From assembly GCF_000826685.1 (NCBI RefSeq), contig NZ_JROO01000003.1:103297-167296 (forward strand): a stretch of DNA of 64,000 bases, read 5' to 3'. The translations under genes were made by a program, and so were the position numbers. Origin of the DNA: Streptomonospora alba. GTDB lineage: Bacteria > Actinomycetota > Actinomycetes > Streptosporangiales > Streptosporangiaceae. The notes below the pieces were generated by a model. That model saw only the letters and a program-made list of their open reading frames with translations, had not been told where the DNA came from and searched no databases. Position 1 is the stretch's first letter. Each line of letters opens with the position of its first letter. Of the stretch, positions 44,354 to 52,602 are shown piece after piece.

Positions 44354-45115
44354 ATGGAATCACAGAGTCCTACTCAGCCCGACTACCCGGTGCGACTCGA
44401 CGACCTGATCGCGGCCATCAAGCAGACGCGCCCCGATACCCTCGACCAGCTCTCCGACGCCGTCGTCGCCGGGGAGCACCTCGGCGAGATCGCCGACCAC
44501 CTGATCGGCCACTTCGTGGACCAGGCGCGCCGCTCCGGTGCGTCCTGGACCGAGATCGGCCGGAGCATGGGCGTATCCAAGCAGGCGGCGCAGAAGCGCT
44601 TCGTCACCAAGCCCGACGAGACCCCCGACCTCGATCCCAGCCAGGGATTCAGCCGGTTCACCGAGCGGGCGCGCAACACCCTGATGGCGGCGCAGAACGA
44701 GGCCCATGCCGCTCACAACGCGGAGATCGGCCCGGCGCACCTGGTGCTGGGGCTGCTCAGCGAGCCCGAAGCCATCGCGGCGAAGGCCGTACTCGCCCAG
44801 GATGTGTCCCTGGAGGCCGTTCGGCACACCGCCACCGCCGCCCTTCCTCCGGCGGCCGACGAGGTCCCCGACCTCGTCCCCTACGACGCCGGCGCACGCA
44901 AGGCGCTGGAACTGACGTTCCGCGAGGCCCTGCGCCTGGGGCACAACTACATCGGCACCGAGCACATGCTGCTCGCTCTGCTGGAGTTCGAGGACGGCAC
45001 CGGCGTGCTCAGCGACCTCGGAATCGACAAGGCCGCCGCCGAGGCCATGATCACCGAAGCCGTCGCCGCTGCGGCCCGAGTCGCAGCGGAGCAGGACGGC
45101 GACGCCCGGAAGTAG
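44354..45115 (+). CDS. HTH plus double Clp-N domain regulator-like protein
   Basis: A 253-residue protein. Residues 25-85 contain a helix-turn-helix (SGASWTEIGRSMGVSKQAAQKRF). Residues 95-245 contain two Clp N-terminal repeats: FTERARNTLMAAQNEAHAAH with EIGPAHLVLGLLSEPEAIAAK, and LELTFREALRLGHNYIGTEHMLLALLEFED. There is no ATPase domain, so it is not ClpC. Clp-N domains bind adaptors, misfolded proteins or phospho-arginine marks, so the protein may sense proteostasis and act on DNA. Two palindromes lie directly upstream. Proteins of this layout recur in actinobacteria without a known role. Confidence 0.85.
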   Translation: MESQSPTQPDYPVRLDDLIAAIKQTRPDTLDQLSDAVVAGEHLGEIADHLIGHFVDQARRSGASWTEIGRSMGVSKQAAQKRFVTKPDETPDLDPSQGFSRFTERARNTLMAAQNEAHAAHNAEIGPAHLVLGLLSEPEAIAAKAVLAQDVSLEAVRHTATAALPPAADEVPDLVPYDAGARKALELTFREALRLGHNYIGTEHMLLALLEFEDGTGVLSDLGIDKAAAEAMITEAVAAAARVAAEQDGDARK

Positions 45116-45131
45116 CGGCGCCCGCGATTCC

Positions 45132-46559
45132 TCACAGCCGTGCCGCCGCCGCGTCCGGGCGCAGGTGGGTCAGCAGTTCGCGCAGCCGCGGTCGGTCCCG
45201 GGGATCGGTTCCGTCGCCGATCGGATACCACAGCGACGGCGCGAACCGCGCACCGAGCCGGACCGGCTCGACGGGGGCCGACTGCGCATGGGCCGAACCG
45301 ACCGTGCGTACCGCGTCGGTGCCCATACCCACCCCGACGGGCACGAGCGGGCCGAGCGGGTGGGGTGCGCGGGTGAGGTCCTTACTGCCGCGCCGCCGGT
45401 ACACGTTGACGGTCTGCAGATTCCCGCCGGCGGCCAGCTCCTCGACCAGGCCTGTGACACCCTCCAGGTCGGGGGCGGTGCCCATCGGGTGCGCCACTGT
45501 GAGCGAGACCGACTCCGCCACGCCCTCCTCGACCCGGTTCACGCTCAGCGTGCCGGAGAACGGGCGCGCGGCGCCGGGCGGTGCGGCGAACAGGAACCGC
45601 GAGCCGTTCGGAGCACGGCGCCGGGCCAGAGCCGTGACGTCGTCGCGGTTCCAGACCATCGTGAGGGGCTCGGCGGTTCCCCACAGAGCGGGGGCGGTTC
45701 CGCAGAAGGTGTCGGTGAGCAGCTCGGCCTCGGCACCCAGGCGCAGGTCGGCGTCGGCGGTGTGCAGAATCCTGAGGTCCAGGAGCAGGTGGTCGACCGC
45801 GTCCTCGGCGTCCTCCACCGGACGGGGGTAGTGCGGGTGCGGCCCTGCCGGGTCGGCCCGGGAGTCGGCGCGGACGAAGCCCGCCTGCTCGTGCCAGACC
45901 AGCGGCAGGCCGATGTGGCCGTCGTAGTGGCCGCCGTCGGGAGCGCGCACCACCCAGCGGGCCATGGGGCTCTCCAGCAGCGCCGACAGCTCGCACGTCA
46001 GGCGGGTATCGGCGGGTGTGACCAGCTGGAGGCCGCGGCCCGCCCGGCCGTGCCTGGCGACGGCGTCGGCGAGCCAGGTGGACAGGCCGACGACAGGGCG
46101 GTCCTGGACGGCGATCGCGACGTGGTCGGTGGCGCGGGTGATCGCGGGGTGGTCGGTCGCACCGATTAGCAGCGGGTCGTCGCGCTGCAACCGCGGCTCG
46201 GGCTCCCAGACGCGCCCGCCGAACTCGGCGGCGAGGGAATCGGCGAACCGGCGGACCGTCCCGGCGGTGTCGGAACCTGCGGGCCCGGTCTCGGCGCCGC
46301 GCGCCTCCACCCACCACGGCTGGGCGGGCAGGGATTCACCGATGTCCGGACCGAGTAGCCGCTCGGCCTCCCGGGACGCGGCCAACCGCTGGCCGGCCTG
46401 CGCGGCCGCCACAAGCTGCCCCGAATCGTCACGCAGTTCGACCACGGCACCCTCGGCCGCAGTCCGCACCCGCAGCCCCCGCCCGGCCGCAACAAGCGCG
46501 CGGCTCATCCCACGCATAGTCGGCCGACGTTCCAACAGGGCGACCACGTCACGAGTCAT
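45132..46559 (-). CDS. DUF6177-like type VII secretion-associated protein, fused form
   Basis: A 475-residue protein. It aligns along its whole length with the two genes after eccC taken together (134 + 343 residues). N-terminal half: DVVALLERRP, EGAVVELRDDSGQ, WWVEARGAETGP, RRFADSLAAEFGG. C-terminal half: VAIAVQDRPVVGLSTWLAD, RWVVRAPDGGHYDG, LVWHEQAGFV, and an end with APSLWYPIGDGTDP. The family is found beside type VII ATPases in actinobacteria and has no known activity. It starts with ATG at 46559 and is last in the minus-strand effector operon after a hairpin. No membrane helix or signal peptide. Family number is from memory; the paralogy is directly visible. Confidence 0.8.
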   Translation of the reverse strand: MTRDVVALLERRPTMRGMSRALVAAGRGLRVRTAAEGAVVELRDDSGQLVAAAQAGQRLAASREAERLLGPDIGESLPAQPWWVEARGAETGPAGSDTAGTVRRFADSLAAEFGGRVWEPEPRLQRDDPLLIGATDHPAITRATDHVAIAVQDRPVVGLSTWLADAVARHGRAGRGLQLVTPADTRLTCELSALLESPMARWVVRAPDGGHYDGHIGLPLVWHEQAGFVRADSRADPAGPHPHYPRPVEDAEDAVDHLLLDLRILHTADADLRLGAEAELLTDTFCGTAPALWGTAEPLTMVWNRDDVTALARRRAPNGSRFLFAAPPGAARPFSGTLSVNRVEEGVAESVSLTVAHPMGTAPDLEGVTGLVEELAAGGNLQTVNVYRRRGSKDLTRAPHPLGPLVPVGVGMGTDAVRTVGSAHAQSAPVEPVRLGARFAPSLWYPIGDGTDPRDRPRLRELLTHLRPDAAAARL

Positions 46560-46676
46560 GGGAATACTCTCTCCAGCGAAGCGGCGGGCGCGGGGTCGGA
46601 GATGGGCGCTGGCGCCGACACCGGGTCCGTGCTCAGTTGTATGCCCCCGCAGGCTGTAGTGGTAGGGCGTGCCGAA

Positions 46677-46705
46677 GTATGCGGGCCGTCGACTTTCCCG
46701 CATAC
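46677..46705 (-). terminator. Nine-bp hairpin between immunity genes and the DUF6177-like gene
   Basis: The arms GTATGCGGG (46677-46685) and CCCGCATAC (46697-46705) are perfect, with an 11-base loop. It lies 56 bases past the TGA at 46761 and 118 bases upstream of the DUF6177-like start, so it may end or weaken the immunity transcript. It also supports 46761 as the natural end of the upstream gene. Confidence 0.45.
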
Positions 46706-46760
46706 GGACGACCAGTCCGTCGGCGTCACTGCGGACCGCCTCCTACCCTTCGGCTGTTGG

Positions 46761-47203
46761 TCACGTCTCAGCTTGCCCCGCCCTATCAATCGCCTCAAGC
46801 GCCTCGGGTTCGAGCGAGGTGTACTGTGGACTCCGTTTCCGCGTTCGTACATCAGAAGCAGCGGCTCGAAAGGATCGGGAAGATCCGGAAGCGGCGTACC
46901 GGACTCCCGCAGCGCTTGGAAATGAAGTGCATTCAGGCAGGTGTCGACAACATCCTGCGACTGATCGAGGGGAATGCACTCTTCGACCCGGCGCACCAAC
47001 CGATCGTCGGCACGCACTGACGAGTCCACAGCCGCAGCAAAATCCCCGAAGGGCCATCCGAATCCGGGCTCAGCGCGGAACCAAAGCGCAGCCCGACGCA
47101 GGCATTCCTCGAACAGGGCGATCTGCGACCATTGCCTTTCAGGATACTCCGCAAAGGTAAACGCGGAAATGCGTTCAGCAAGGTCTCGTACGGAGCCACT
47201 CAT
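46761..47203 (-). pseudogene. Immunity-type protein gene, probably frameshifted near its 3' end
   Basis: The ATG at 47203 has GGAGAG seven bases upstream and opens MSGSVRDLAERISAFTFAEY, with PERQWSQIALFEECLRRAAL, FGWPFGDFAAAVDSSVRADD and DPFEPLLLMYERGN, a pattern of small immunity proteins in type VII toxin islands. After about residue 130 the frame turns into Arg/Pro-rich, non-coding-like sequence and runs to 46556. In the frame shifted by one base, the same stretch reads TSLEPEALEAIDRAGQAET then TGA at 46761, a natural-looking end. A one-base deletion near 46820 would explain both. It could instead be an intact gene with an odd tail. Confidence 0.5.
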
Positions 47204-47456
47204 GATCAATCTCTCCCAGCACGTGGTCGATGAGCCGGTCCAGGTTCGACAGATCCTGTTCCACCTCGGCGCCGGATTCCGATTCTATCCGTAACCGCCC
47301 ACACCTTCCTCGTTTTCGATCACCAAAATCCAGGTGGCCGCCGGTTTTAGAGAGCTCACCTACAACGACATATCCGCTAACCCCGTTCCCCACACCCGGA
47401 AAAACTCCGCGTCGGGGTGGTATACGGCGCCCGCCCTCTGAGCGTTCTTTTGACAA
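47175..47456 (-). CDS. Small immunity-type protein, start uncertain
   Basis: A 93-codon frame between the toxin's immunity gene and the next one. The coding-like part is GYVVVGELSKTGGHLDFGD, then GRLRIESESGAEVEQDLSN and LDRLIDHVLGEIDHEW, the beta-then-helix ending common in SUKH-like immunity proteins. Residues 1-20 (Arg/Pro-rich) look non-coding. A GTG at 47393 with GGAG upstream is a better start. Its end overlaps the next gene's start by 29 bases, suggesting coupling. It could be the surviving 3' part of a longer immunity gene. No family is firmly recognised. Confidence 0.45.
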   Translation of the reverse strand: MSKERSEGGRRIPPRRGVFPGVGNGVSGYVVVGELSKTGGHLDFGDRKRGRCGRLRIESESGAEVEQDLSNLDRLIDHVLGEIDHEWLRTRPC

Positions 47457-47469
47457 TGGTCAATGAGCT

Positions 47470-47826
47470 TCAGGGGCGGGCGATACCGCCGCTCCAAGGC
47501 AGCTCATCTTCGAAGTCGCAGGCCGCGACCGCCCGGACACCATTCCCCCAGAGGGAATTAAGGATCCGAGTCACAACCTCCACCGCCACACCCTCCGGGC
47601 GGTCATCCTCACCAAAGAACTCGATAAAAACGGGCCATTGAACAAAATCTTCACTCCCCTCCTCAGTGACAGTCGTATTCTTCTCAATATCAATTGAATA
47701 TCCATCGAACTGCATCGTTCGGATATTGAAGTCCCCACCAAACGCATCGACCATAAGGGACTGCAACTCATCAAACGAAGCATTTTTTACGAATATCTTG
47801 CAGTAATCGTAATCTTTGTCAGGCAT
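47470..47826 (-). CDS. Probable immunity protein for the adjacent NTase-type toxin
   Basis: A 118-residue acidic protein: MPDKDYDYCKIFVKNASFDE, then LMVDAFGGDFNIRTMQFDGY, DFVQWPVFIEF and an end NGVRAVAACDFEDELPWSGG. The W-P-x-x-I-E strand and A-V-A-A-C-D-F-E-D-E-L-P ending recur in actinobacterial proteins next to type VII toxins. Its ATG lies inside the last codons of the toxin gene (eight-base overlap), the tightest coupling possible and the usual toxin-immunity order. The DNA is markedly AT-richer than the chromosome: 47641-47700 has only 22 G/C in 60. This matches the toxin's C-terminal module and suggests the two arrived together. Confidence 0.7.
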   Translation of the reverse strand: MPDKDYDYCKIFVKNASFDELQSLMVDAFGGDFNIRTMQFDGYSIDIEKNTTVTEEGSEDFVQWPVFIEFFGEDDRPEGVAVEVVTRILNSLWGNGVRAVAACDFEDELPWSGGIARP

Positions 47827-50305
47827 TCCCGTCAACCTTAATAAAAGGCGGCCTATCGAACTGACCGCTCTTTTGGATCACTGAAATATCGACTTTCATG
47901 CCGAGTTTATCTTCCAGCTGCTTCCTCAGCGGGCGCAACCCTGCCTCACCGGACTGAATTTTACCCGTATCGATCGCATGGAGCATCCTGGCCTCTTTTG
48001 AGCTTCCCGGATTCGGCGACTTGAACCGCTCAGAAATGACATTGCTGAACGTATCCTGATCCACGCGGATTCCGATATCGATGTCGGCGGTATCGATCGG
48101 TTCGCCGTTTGGTCTCACTCCGGTGACCCGGCTTCCCTGGACGACTACCTCGCCGTCGAGATTCCGCTGCTCTAGCCCTTCGGCTATCATGTCGCCCATT
48201 TCCTGCGCCAGCTCAGGAGTTAGCCCTACCGGAACCTCCCGGTCTGAATACATCGGCCCGTCCGCGGCAGGTGAGGCTTCCTCATCCGATTCAGGCAAGG
48301 CCTCGGGATTCCCAGGATCCCGACTTTCCATAGGCTGCTGCCAGTCCCCGCTCTCAGCCGATTCACCGACCGGTTCGTCCGGGCCAAGGCTCCCTCCGCC
48401 CCGCCCTCCCCCGGGGGCGCCGCCGCCGTCACCGCCCGACGTCTGGCCGCCCTCGGGCGGGCGGTCGTCGGTGACTTCTACCCTGCCTGCGTCCGTATCG
48501 GTTTCGGGAGCCGGAGAGCCGTCGGGGGTGGGATCGCCCTCGCCCGGCATGTGGCTCAGTTCCATGCCGTCGGGGGCGACCGGCACGCGGTCCCCGTCGT
48601 CCGGGCCTCCGGGGCCGCCGCGGCCGGTGTCGCCCTCGGCGTCCTCCAGGGCCTCGATGGTCCACGGGTCCTCGCCGTCCAGTTCGGCCATGCGGCCGCC
48701 GTCCGCATCGTCCATGGCGTCGCCGAGGCCCTCGTTGCGCCGCGCGATCTCCGCGAAGCTCTCGTCGACCTCCTCCGTCGTGGGATCGCGGCGTGAAGGA
48801 TCGTGCTGGACGGGCTCGTCCACGCCGCCGGGGTGTTCAGGCGCGTTCTGTCGATCCGGTGTGTCCGCTTCTGCGGGACGCCCCGACTCCGGCGGCGCCT
48901 GACCGGCCTCCGGTGCGTCAGGCCGCGGCGACGCGTCGGGAGCCGGTCCGGCGTCCGGCGCAGGATCCGGCTCGGGCTGCGGTGTCCAGCGCGGTGTCGA
49001 AGGGCGCTGCGCGTCGGCCAGATTGTCCAGCGACTCGTTCATATCGCCGATGCCGGAGAGGTCGAAGCCCTCGCCCGGATCGATGCCCGACGGCGGACCC
49101 TCCTTGTCGCCGGAGTTCCCGTCCGGGCCGGCCCCCGGCCGACGGCTGCCGCCGCCATCCTGTCCCGAACCGCCGCCGTCGGAGTCCGCGTTCGTGCCGC
49201 CATCGACGCTGAAGTGCCCCTCGCCCCGGCCCGCACCCCCGAGGGCCTTCGCCACACGGGAGGCCGCGAGCGGCGCGCCGACCACGGCCCCGACGCCGGT
49301 CGCACTCAGCGCTATCCCGGCCACCGTAAAGCCGACGTTGGTACCGGCCGTACCGAAGACGTAGCCGGGCCGCTCCTCCAACTCCGTCCACGGAAAAAAC
49401 TCGTGCGCGGCGTTCTTCCAGGCGGTCTGGGCCACGTCCAGCTTCCGACCGTCCTGGGTCCAGGTACCGGTCTCCGGATTCCAGGCACCGATCATGGCAC
49501 CCGTCCCGGCTACGGAGTCGGCCCAGTCGGTCCACACGTTCCCGGCCCATTCGGACATCGAGTCCACACCCCAGCCGTCCTCGGTGTAGAAGCCCGTCTG
49601 GGCACCGGCGTCCTGGAGCATGCCGAGCTTGGTTCCGTACTCTCCGACCCCCCAGTCCACCCACCACGGGAAGTCGGACCCCTGCGGCTTTCCCCACGGG
49701 TTCGGGCCACCGGTGAGCGGCTCCTCGGTTCCGTAGAGCTTTTCGCCCTTCCCCGGTTCCGTGCCGCCCTGCGGATCGGCGCCGACGAAGGTCGGGCCGC
49801 CGTCGAACAGGGAGGTGATCTTGTTGGCGCACTCGCGCTCGGCCTCCTGGTACCGGTGCACGAGGGTCGCGACGCGGTCGAGCAACGCGTTGTGCTCCTC
49901 GACCTTGTCGCTGGTCTCGCCGAAGAGGCCGCTGGCGTCGTCCCAGGAGTCGTCGCCTTTGACGGAGTCGACGAAGTTCTGCGCGTCCTGCTTGGCCACG
50001 TCGATCTTGGCCTTCAGGTCGCGCGCGGTCTCGGCGAAGGTCTCCAGAGCCGTGGCGGCCTCGTCGAGGTCGCTTTCGACGTCGTCGCCCTTCGCGACGA
50101 CCGGGTCCATCGCGCTGAGCAGGGTTTCGGCTTCCGGGGCGCTGTAGCAGGAGTCCAGTTCGGACCACGCGCTCTTGATGTCCTGGCCGCTCCCGGCAAT
50201 CCTGCCGCCCTGCTTGCGGATGTCCGCGGCGGCCGCCTCCAGCGCGCTGGCGTCGACCTCGGGAACGACGATGCTGGAGGGATCGATCAGGTCGTCATCG
50301 CTCAA
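47819..50305 (-). CDS. Type VII-secreted polymorphic toxin with nucleotidyltransferase-like C-terminus
   Basis: An 828-residue protein. Residues 1-170 are helical and acidic in the style of WXG100/LXG export domains (EVDASALEAAAADIRKQGGR, ALETFAETARDLKAKIDVA). Residues 170-370 are a Gly/Trp-rich middle with a hydrophobic stretch (NVGFTVAGIALSATGVGAVV). Residues 370-690 are a Pro/Asp/Gly linker. The last 134 residues form a separate module: QGSRVTG (G724, S725), DIDIGIRVD (D741, D743) and VDISVI (D806), the G-S, D-x-D and third carboxylate of the polymerase-beta nucleotidyltransferase fold. There is no signal peptide. The module's DNA is AT-richer than the rest. Its ATG follows a small WXG-like gene, and its end overlaps an immunity gene. 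Toxicity is inferred. Confidence 0.78.
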   Translation of the reverse strand: MSDDDLIDPSSIVVPEVDASALEAAAADIRKQGGRIAGSGQDIKSAWSELDSCYSAPEAETLLSAMDPVVAKGDDVESDLDEAATALETFAETARDLKAKIDVAKQDAQNFVDSVKGDDSWDDASGLFGETSDKVEEHNALLDRVATLVHRYQEAERECANKITSLFDGGPTFVGADPQGGTEPGKGEKLYGTEEPLTGGPNPWGKPQGSDFPWWVDWGVGEYGTKLGMLQDAGAQTGFYTEDGWGVDSMSEWAGNVWTDWADSVAGTGAMIGAWNPETGTWTQDGRKLDVAQTAWKNAAHEFFPWTELEERPGYVFGTAGTNVGFTVAGIALSATGVGAVVGAPLAASRVAKALGGAGRGEGHFSVDGGTNADSDGGGSGQDGGGSRRPGAGPDGNSGDKEGPPSGIDPGEGFDLSGIGDMNESLDNLADAQRPSTPRWTPQPEPDPAPDAGPAPDASPRPDAPEAGQAPPESGRPAEADTPDRQNAPEHPGGVDEPVQHDPSRRDPTTEEVDESFAEIARRNEGLGDAMDDADGGRMAELDGEDPWTIEALEDAEGDTGRGGPGGPDDGDRVPVAPDGMELSHMPGEGDPTPDGSPAPETDTDAGRVEVTDDRPPEGGQTSGGDGGGAPGGGRGGGSLGPDEPVGESAESGDWQQPMESRDPGNPEALPESDEEASPAADGPMYSDREVPVGLTPELAQEMGDMIAEGLEQRNLDGEVVVQGSRVTGVRPNGEPIDTADIDIGIRVDQDTFSNVISERFKSPNPGSSKEARMLHAIDTGKIQSGEAGLRPLRKQLEDKLGMKVDISVIQKSGQFDRPPFIKVDGNA

Positions 50306-50408
50306 TGCGTTGTCCTCGCGGGGGATCGGGGACGGGGGGAGTCGCGCGGGCGTCCGGGGCGGGGCCGCCGACCCGCGGTGGAAGGGCTGCGGGAATGCCG
50401 GGGTGCGG

Positions 50409-50744
50409 CTAGCCTTCTGCGACCGTGCCCGCGTTGGACTGGGCCTCGGCGGCCATCTCCAGATTCCCGTTCACGTAGTGCGCGGTGGCGTCCCCCGCGC
50501 CCGTCACGGCGCTGGATCCGCGGTCGACCATGTCGCCGATCAGCCCGAAGCAGTGCTCGGAGAAGGACTGCAGGGCCATGCCGATGGGGCCGCTGCTCGC
50601 CGCTGTGTTGGCTTCGTCGAGCGCGTCCTCCAGGGTCTTCGAATGCAGGCTCAGGCCTTCGGTGCGCTCCTCGTCACCGATGTGGCCCGACACCGTGGTC
50701 AGCACACCGGAGATCTGCTCGGGTTTCAGGTCCCATACCGACAC
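50409..50744 (-). CDS. Small WXG100-like partner protein
   Basis: A 111-residue helical protein with no signal peptide: VWDLKPEQISGVLTTVSGHI at the start, then EGLSLHSKTLEDALDEANTA, GPIGMALQSFSEHCFGLIGD and GAGDATAHYVNGNLEMAAEA. It has the size, acidic character and helix-turn-helix-hairpin plan of the Esx-like proteins (DUF6507-type) that pair with longer LXG toxins for export, although the W-x-G itself is not present. The GTG at 50744 has GGGAG eight bases upstream and is preferred over the start nine codons earlier. It is first in the operon; the toxin starts 103 bases downstream. Confidence 0.72.
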   Translation of the reverse strand: MSVWDLKPEQISGVLTTVSGHIGDEERTEGLSLHSKTLEDALDEANTAASSGPIGMALQSFSEHCFGLIGDMVDRGSSAVTGAGDATAHYVNGNLEMAAEAQSNAGTVAEG

Positions 50745-50781
50745 CTCTGCGCCACTCCCTTCGCGTCGCACCCGTCACACG

Positions 50782-50826
50782 GCCGACCCGGCCGCCGCTG
50801 GTGCTCCGCGCGGCGGCCGGGTCGGC
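50782..50826 (-). terminator. 17-bp perfect hairpin insulating the effector operon
   Basis: The arms GCCGACCCGGCCGCCGC (50782-50798) and GCGGCGGCCGGGTCGGC (50810-50826) pair without mismatch around an 11-base loop. It lies 38 bases upstream of the WXG-like gene and 380 bases past the serine hydrolase stop, in the otherwise featureless stretch 50745-51204. It would keep upstream transcription from entering the toxin operon. Confidence 0.6.
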
Positions 50827-51204
50827 GCTATGGACGTGGTGAGGCGGCCGCGTCCGGGACGCTCGGGACGCAGGGGGCACTGCGGTATGCCCGAGTCACC
50901 GCCGGTTCGCGACTTTTCTCCGTAGTCGAATCATGCCGCACCGTCAGCGGCGGCGGCGAGCCGGCTTCACCGGACGCGTGAAGGCGGGGGTCGCCGAACG
51001 ACCAGCTCAACAGACACCCGTGAACCGCCGGTATGCCCTGTCACGTGATGACCGCCACTGTCCGCAATCGGACAGACCTGTTTCGAGTGATCGCCAGGAG
51101 GTCCCGCAGGGCGGGTGGCGGCATCGCAGGCTGTGCCGACCGGGTACGCGCGGTTCCGCGTGACCCCCGCTGCTGCGGCTTCACGCGGTGGCGCTGGGAA
51201 TCCC

Positions 51205-52230
51205 TCAGTCCGCGAAGGCGGCCCGGATCGCCGCTCTCAGGTCGAACAGGCCCGTCCTCCTGCGCCCGTGGTGCACCGCGTTGGTGAGCAGGCCCACGTA
51301 GCGGCCCGTGGCGGGATGCAGGAACAGGCTGACCCCCGTGTAGCCGTGGTGGTACACCAGCCCGTCGTCGGTGACCAGCCAGGCCAGACCGCGGGAGAAG
51401 CGCTCGTCGACCGGGACCTGGGCCCGCCAGCTCTGGCGCACGTAGTCGGCGAAAGGGCCGTCGATCCCGTCGGAGTCCGCGTGCACCCGCAGCAGGTCGC
51501 GGGCGAACACGCCGAGGTCGATGGCGGTGGTGAACACGCCGGCGTGCCCGGCGATCCCGCCCATCAGGCCCGCCGCCTCGTCGTGGACCACGCCCCAGGT
51601 CGGTGCCGCGCCGGGGATACGGCGCTCGGTGGGCGCGACCGAGGACGAGCGCGGCAGCGGTCCGTAGGTGGTCGAAGGCATGCCCGCCATCGACCACAGC
51701 TCCCCCGCAAGCCGGTCCAGCGGGTCGCCCAGCAGCCGCTCCATCAGCAGCCCGAGCAGGATGAACCCGCGGTCGATGTAGTGGTAGCCCGGCTCGTCCA
51801 GCGGCTCGGACAGGATCGCCTCGGCGAGGTCCTGCTCGGTGCCGACGTAGCGCTCCAGCCACGTCACCGGATTGAGGCGCGAGGTGTGGGTGAGGATCTG
51901 GCGCGCCGTGACCTGCCCGCCCGGGTACGGGCCGCCGGAGAAGTAGGACCCCAGCGGGTCGTCGAGCCCCACGAGGTCCTCGGCCACCGCCCGTCCCACC
52001 AGCGGCCAGGTGGCCATGACCTTGGTCAGGCTCGCGACGTCGTAGCGCACGTCCGGCGCCACCGGGTGGTCGCCGGTGGCCTCGCCGATCCCGCCGACGG
52101 AGACGAACTCCCACATGCTGTCGGTGCCGACCACGGCGGTTCCCCCCGGAAGCCACCCCGCGTCGACCATGACCTTCAGGACGCCGCGGATCTCCGTCCC
52201 GGTCTCCGCAAGCCAGTCGCCGTCCAGCAC
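51205..52230 (-). CDS. Class C beta-lactamase-family serine hydrolase
   Basis: A 341-residue penicillin-binding-protein-like hydrolase. The S-x-x-K motif is ASLTKVMATWP near residue 65. The Y-x-N position reads YIDRGFILLG, an Asp in place of Asn, and the third motif is HHGYTGVSLFL. QILTHTSRLNP is the usual loop. No signal peptide is visible, so it is probably cytosolic, and substrates of such proteins are esters or peptides rather than antibiotics. The GTG at 52230 is preceded by GGGGAG at good spacing; the longer frame upstream is Arg/Gly-rich and rejected. It is not evidently part of the effector operon, being separated by a strong hairpin. Confidence 0.86.
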   Translation of the reverse strand: MLDGDWLAETGTEIRGVLKVMVDAGWLPGGTAVVGTDSMWEFVSVGGIGEATGDHPVAPDVRYDVASLTKVMATWPLVGRAVAEDLVGLDDPLGSYFSGGPYPGGQVTARQILTHTSRLNPVTWLERYVGTEQDLAEAILSEPLDEPGYHYIDRGFILLGLLMERLLGDPLDRLAGELWSMAGMPSTTYGPLPRSSSVAPTERRIPGAAPTWGVVHDEAAGLMGGIAGHAGVFTTAIDLGVFARDLLRVHADSDGIDGPFADYVRQSWRAQVPVDERFSRGLAWLVTDDGLVYHHGYTGVSLFLHPATGRYVGLLTNAVHHGRRRTGLFDLRAAIRAAFAD

Positions 52231-52421
52231 GCGCTCTCCCCTCGGATCCCCGCCCCGGTCCCCTCGCCCGGCCGGATACCCCCAGGAGAGCCGATCTTCC
52301 CGGTGCGGGTCCAGTGTTCCAATCCGAATGGCGATGCATGTCATGACCGAAACCCGTGACAGTCGGCATGCGCGGCAGGCCTTCGGACGCGGAACGTGCG
52401 TGCGGCGCCCGATCCGCTCAT

Positions 52422-52439
52422 CCCGACCCCCTGGTCGGG
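52422..52439. terminator. Hairpin in the gene-free stretch 52231-52602
   Basis: The arms CCCGACC (52422-52428) and GGTCGGG (52433-52439) surround a four-base loop. It lies 164 bases past the minus-strand gene ending at 52603 and may end its transcript. The rest of these 372 bases, including the serine hydrolase promoter region, shows no other structure. Confidence 0.35.
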
Positions 52440-52602
52440 GTCTGATTGCGGTGCGGCGAACCCGCCGCGCGCTGCAGGCCGATATTGGCGCCGCGCGGGC
52501 GGACCCGCCGAAGCGGCCGAGCCGCCCCCTACACCCTGCGCCCGCGGCCGGATGCGGCCACGCTCACGCCGCCGGTTCGGCGTCCGCCGCCGCGCCGCCG
52601 CA

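Noticed and set aside
51205..52230. Antibiotic-inactivating beta-lactamase
   Set aside because: No export signal, a changed Y-x-N motif, and similarity to general serine hydrolases of the family.
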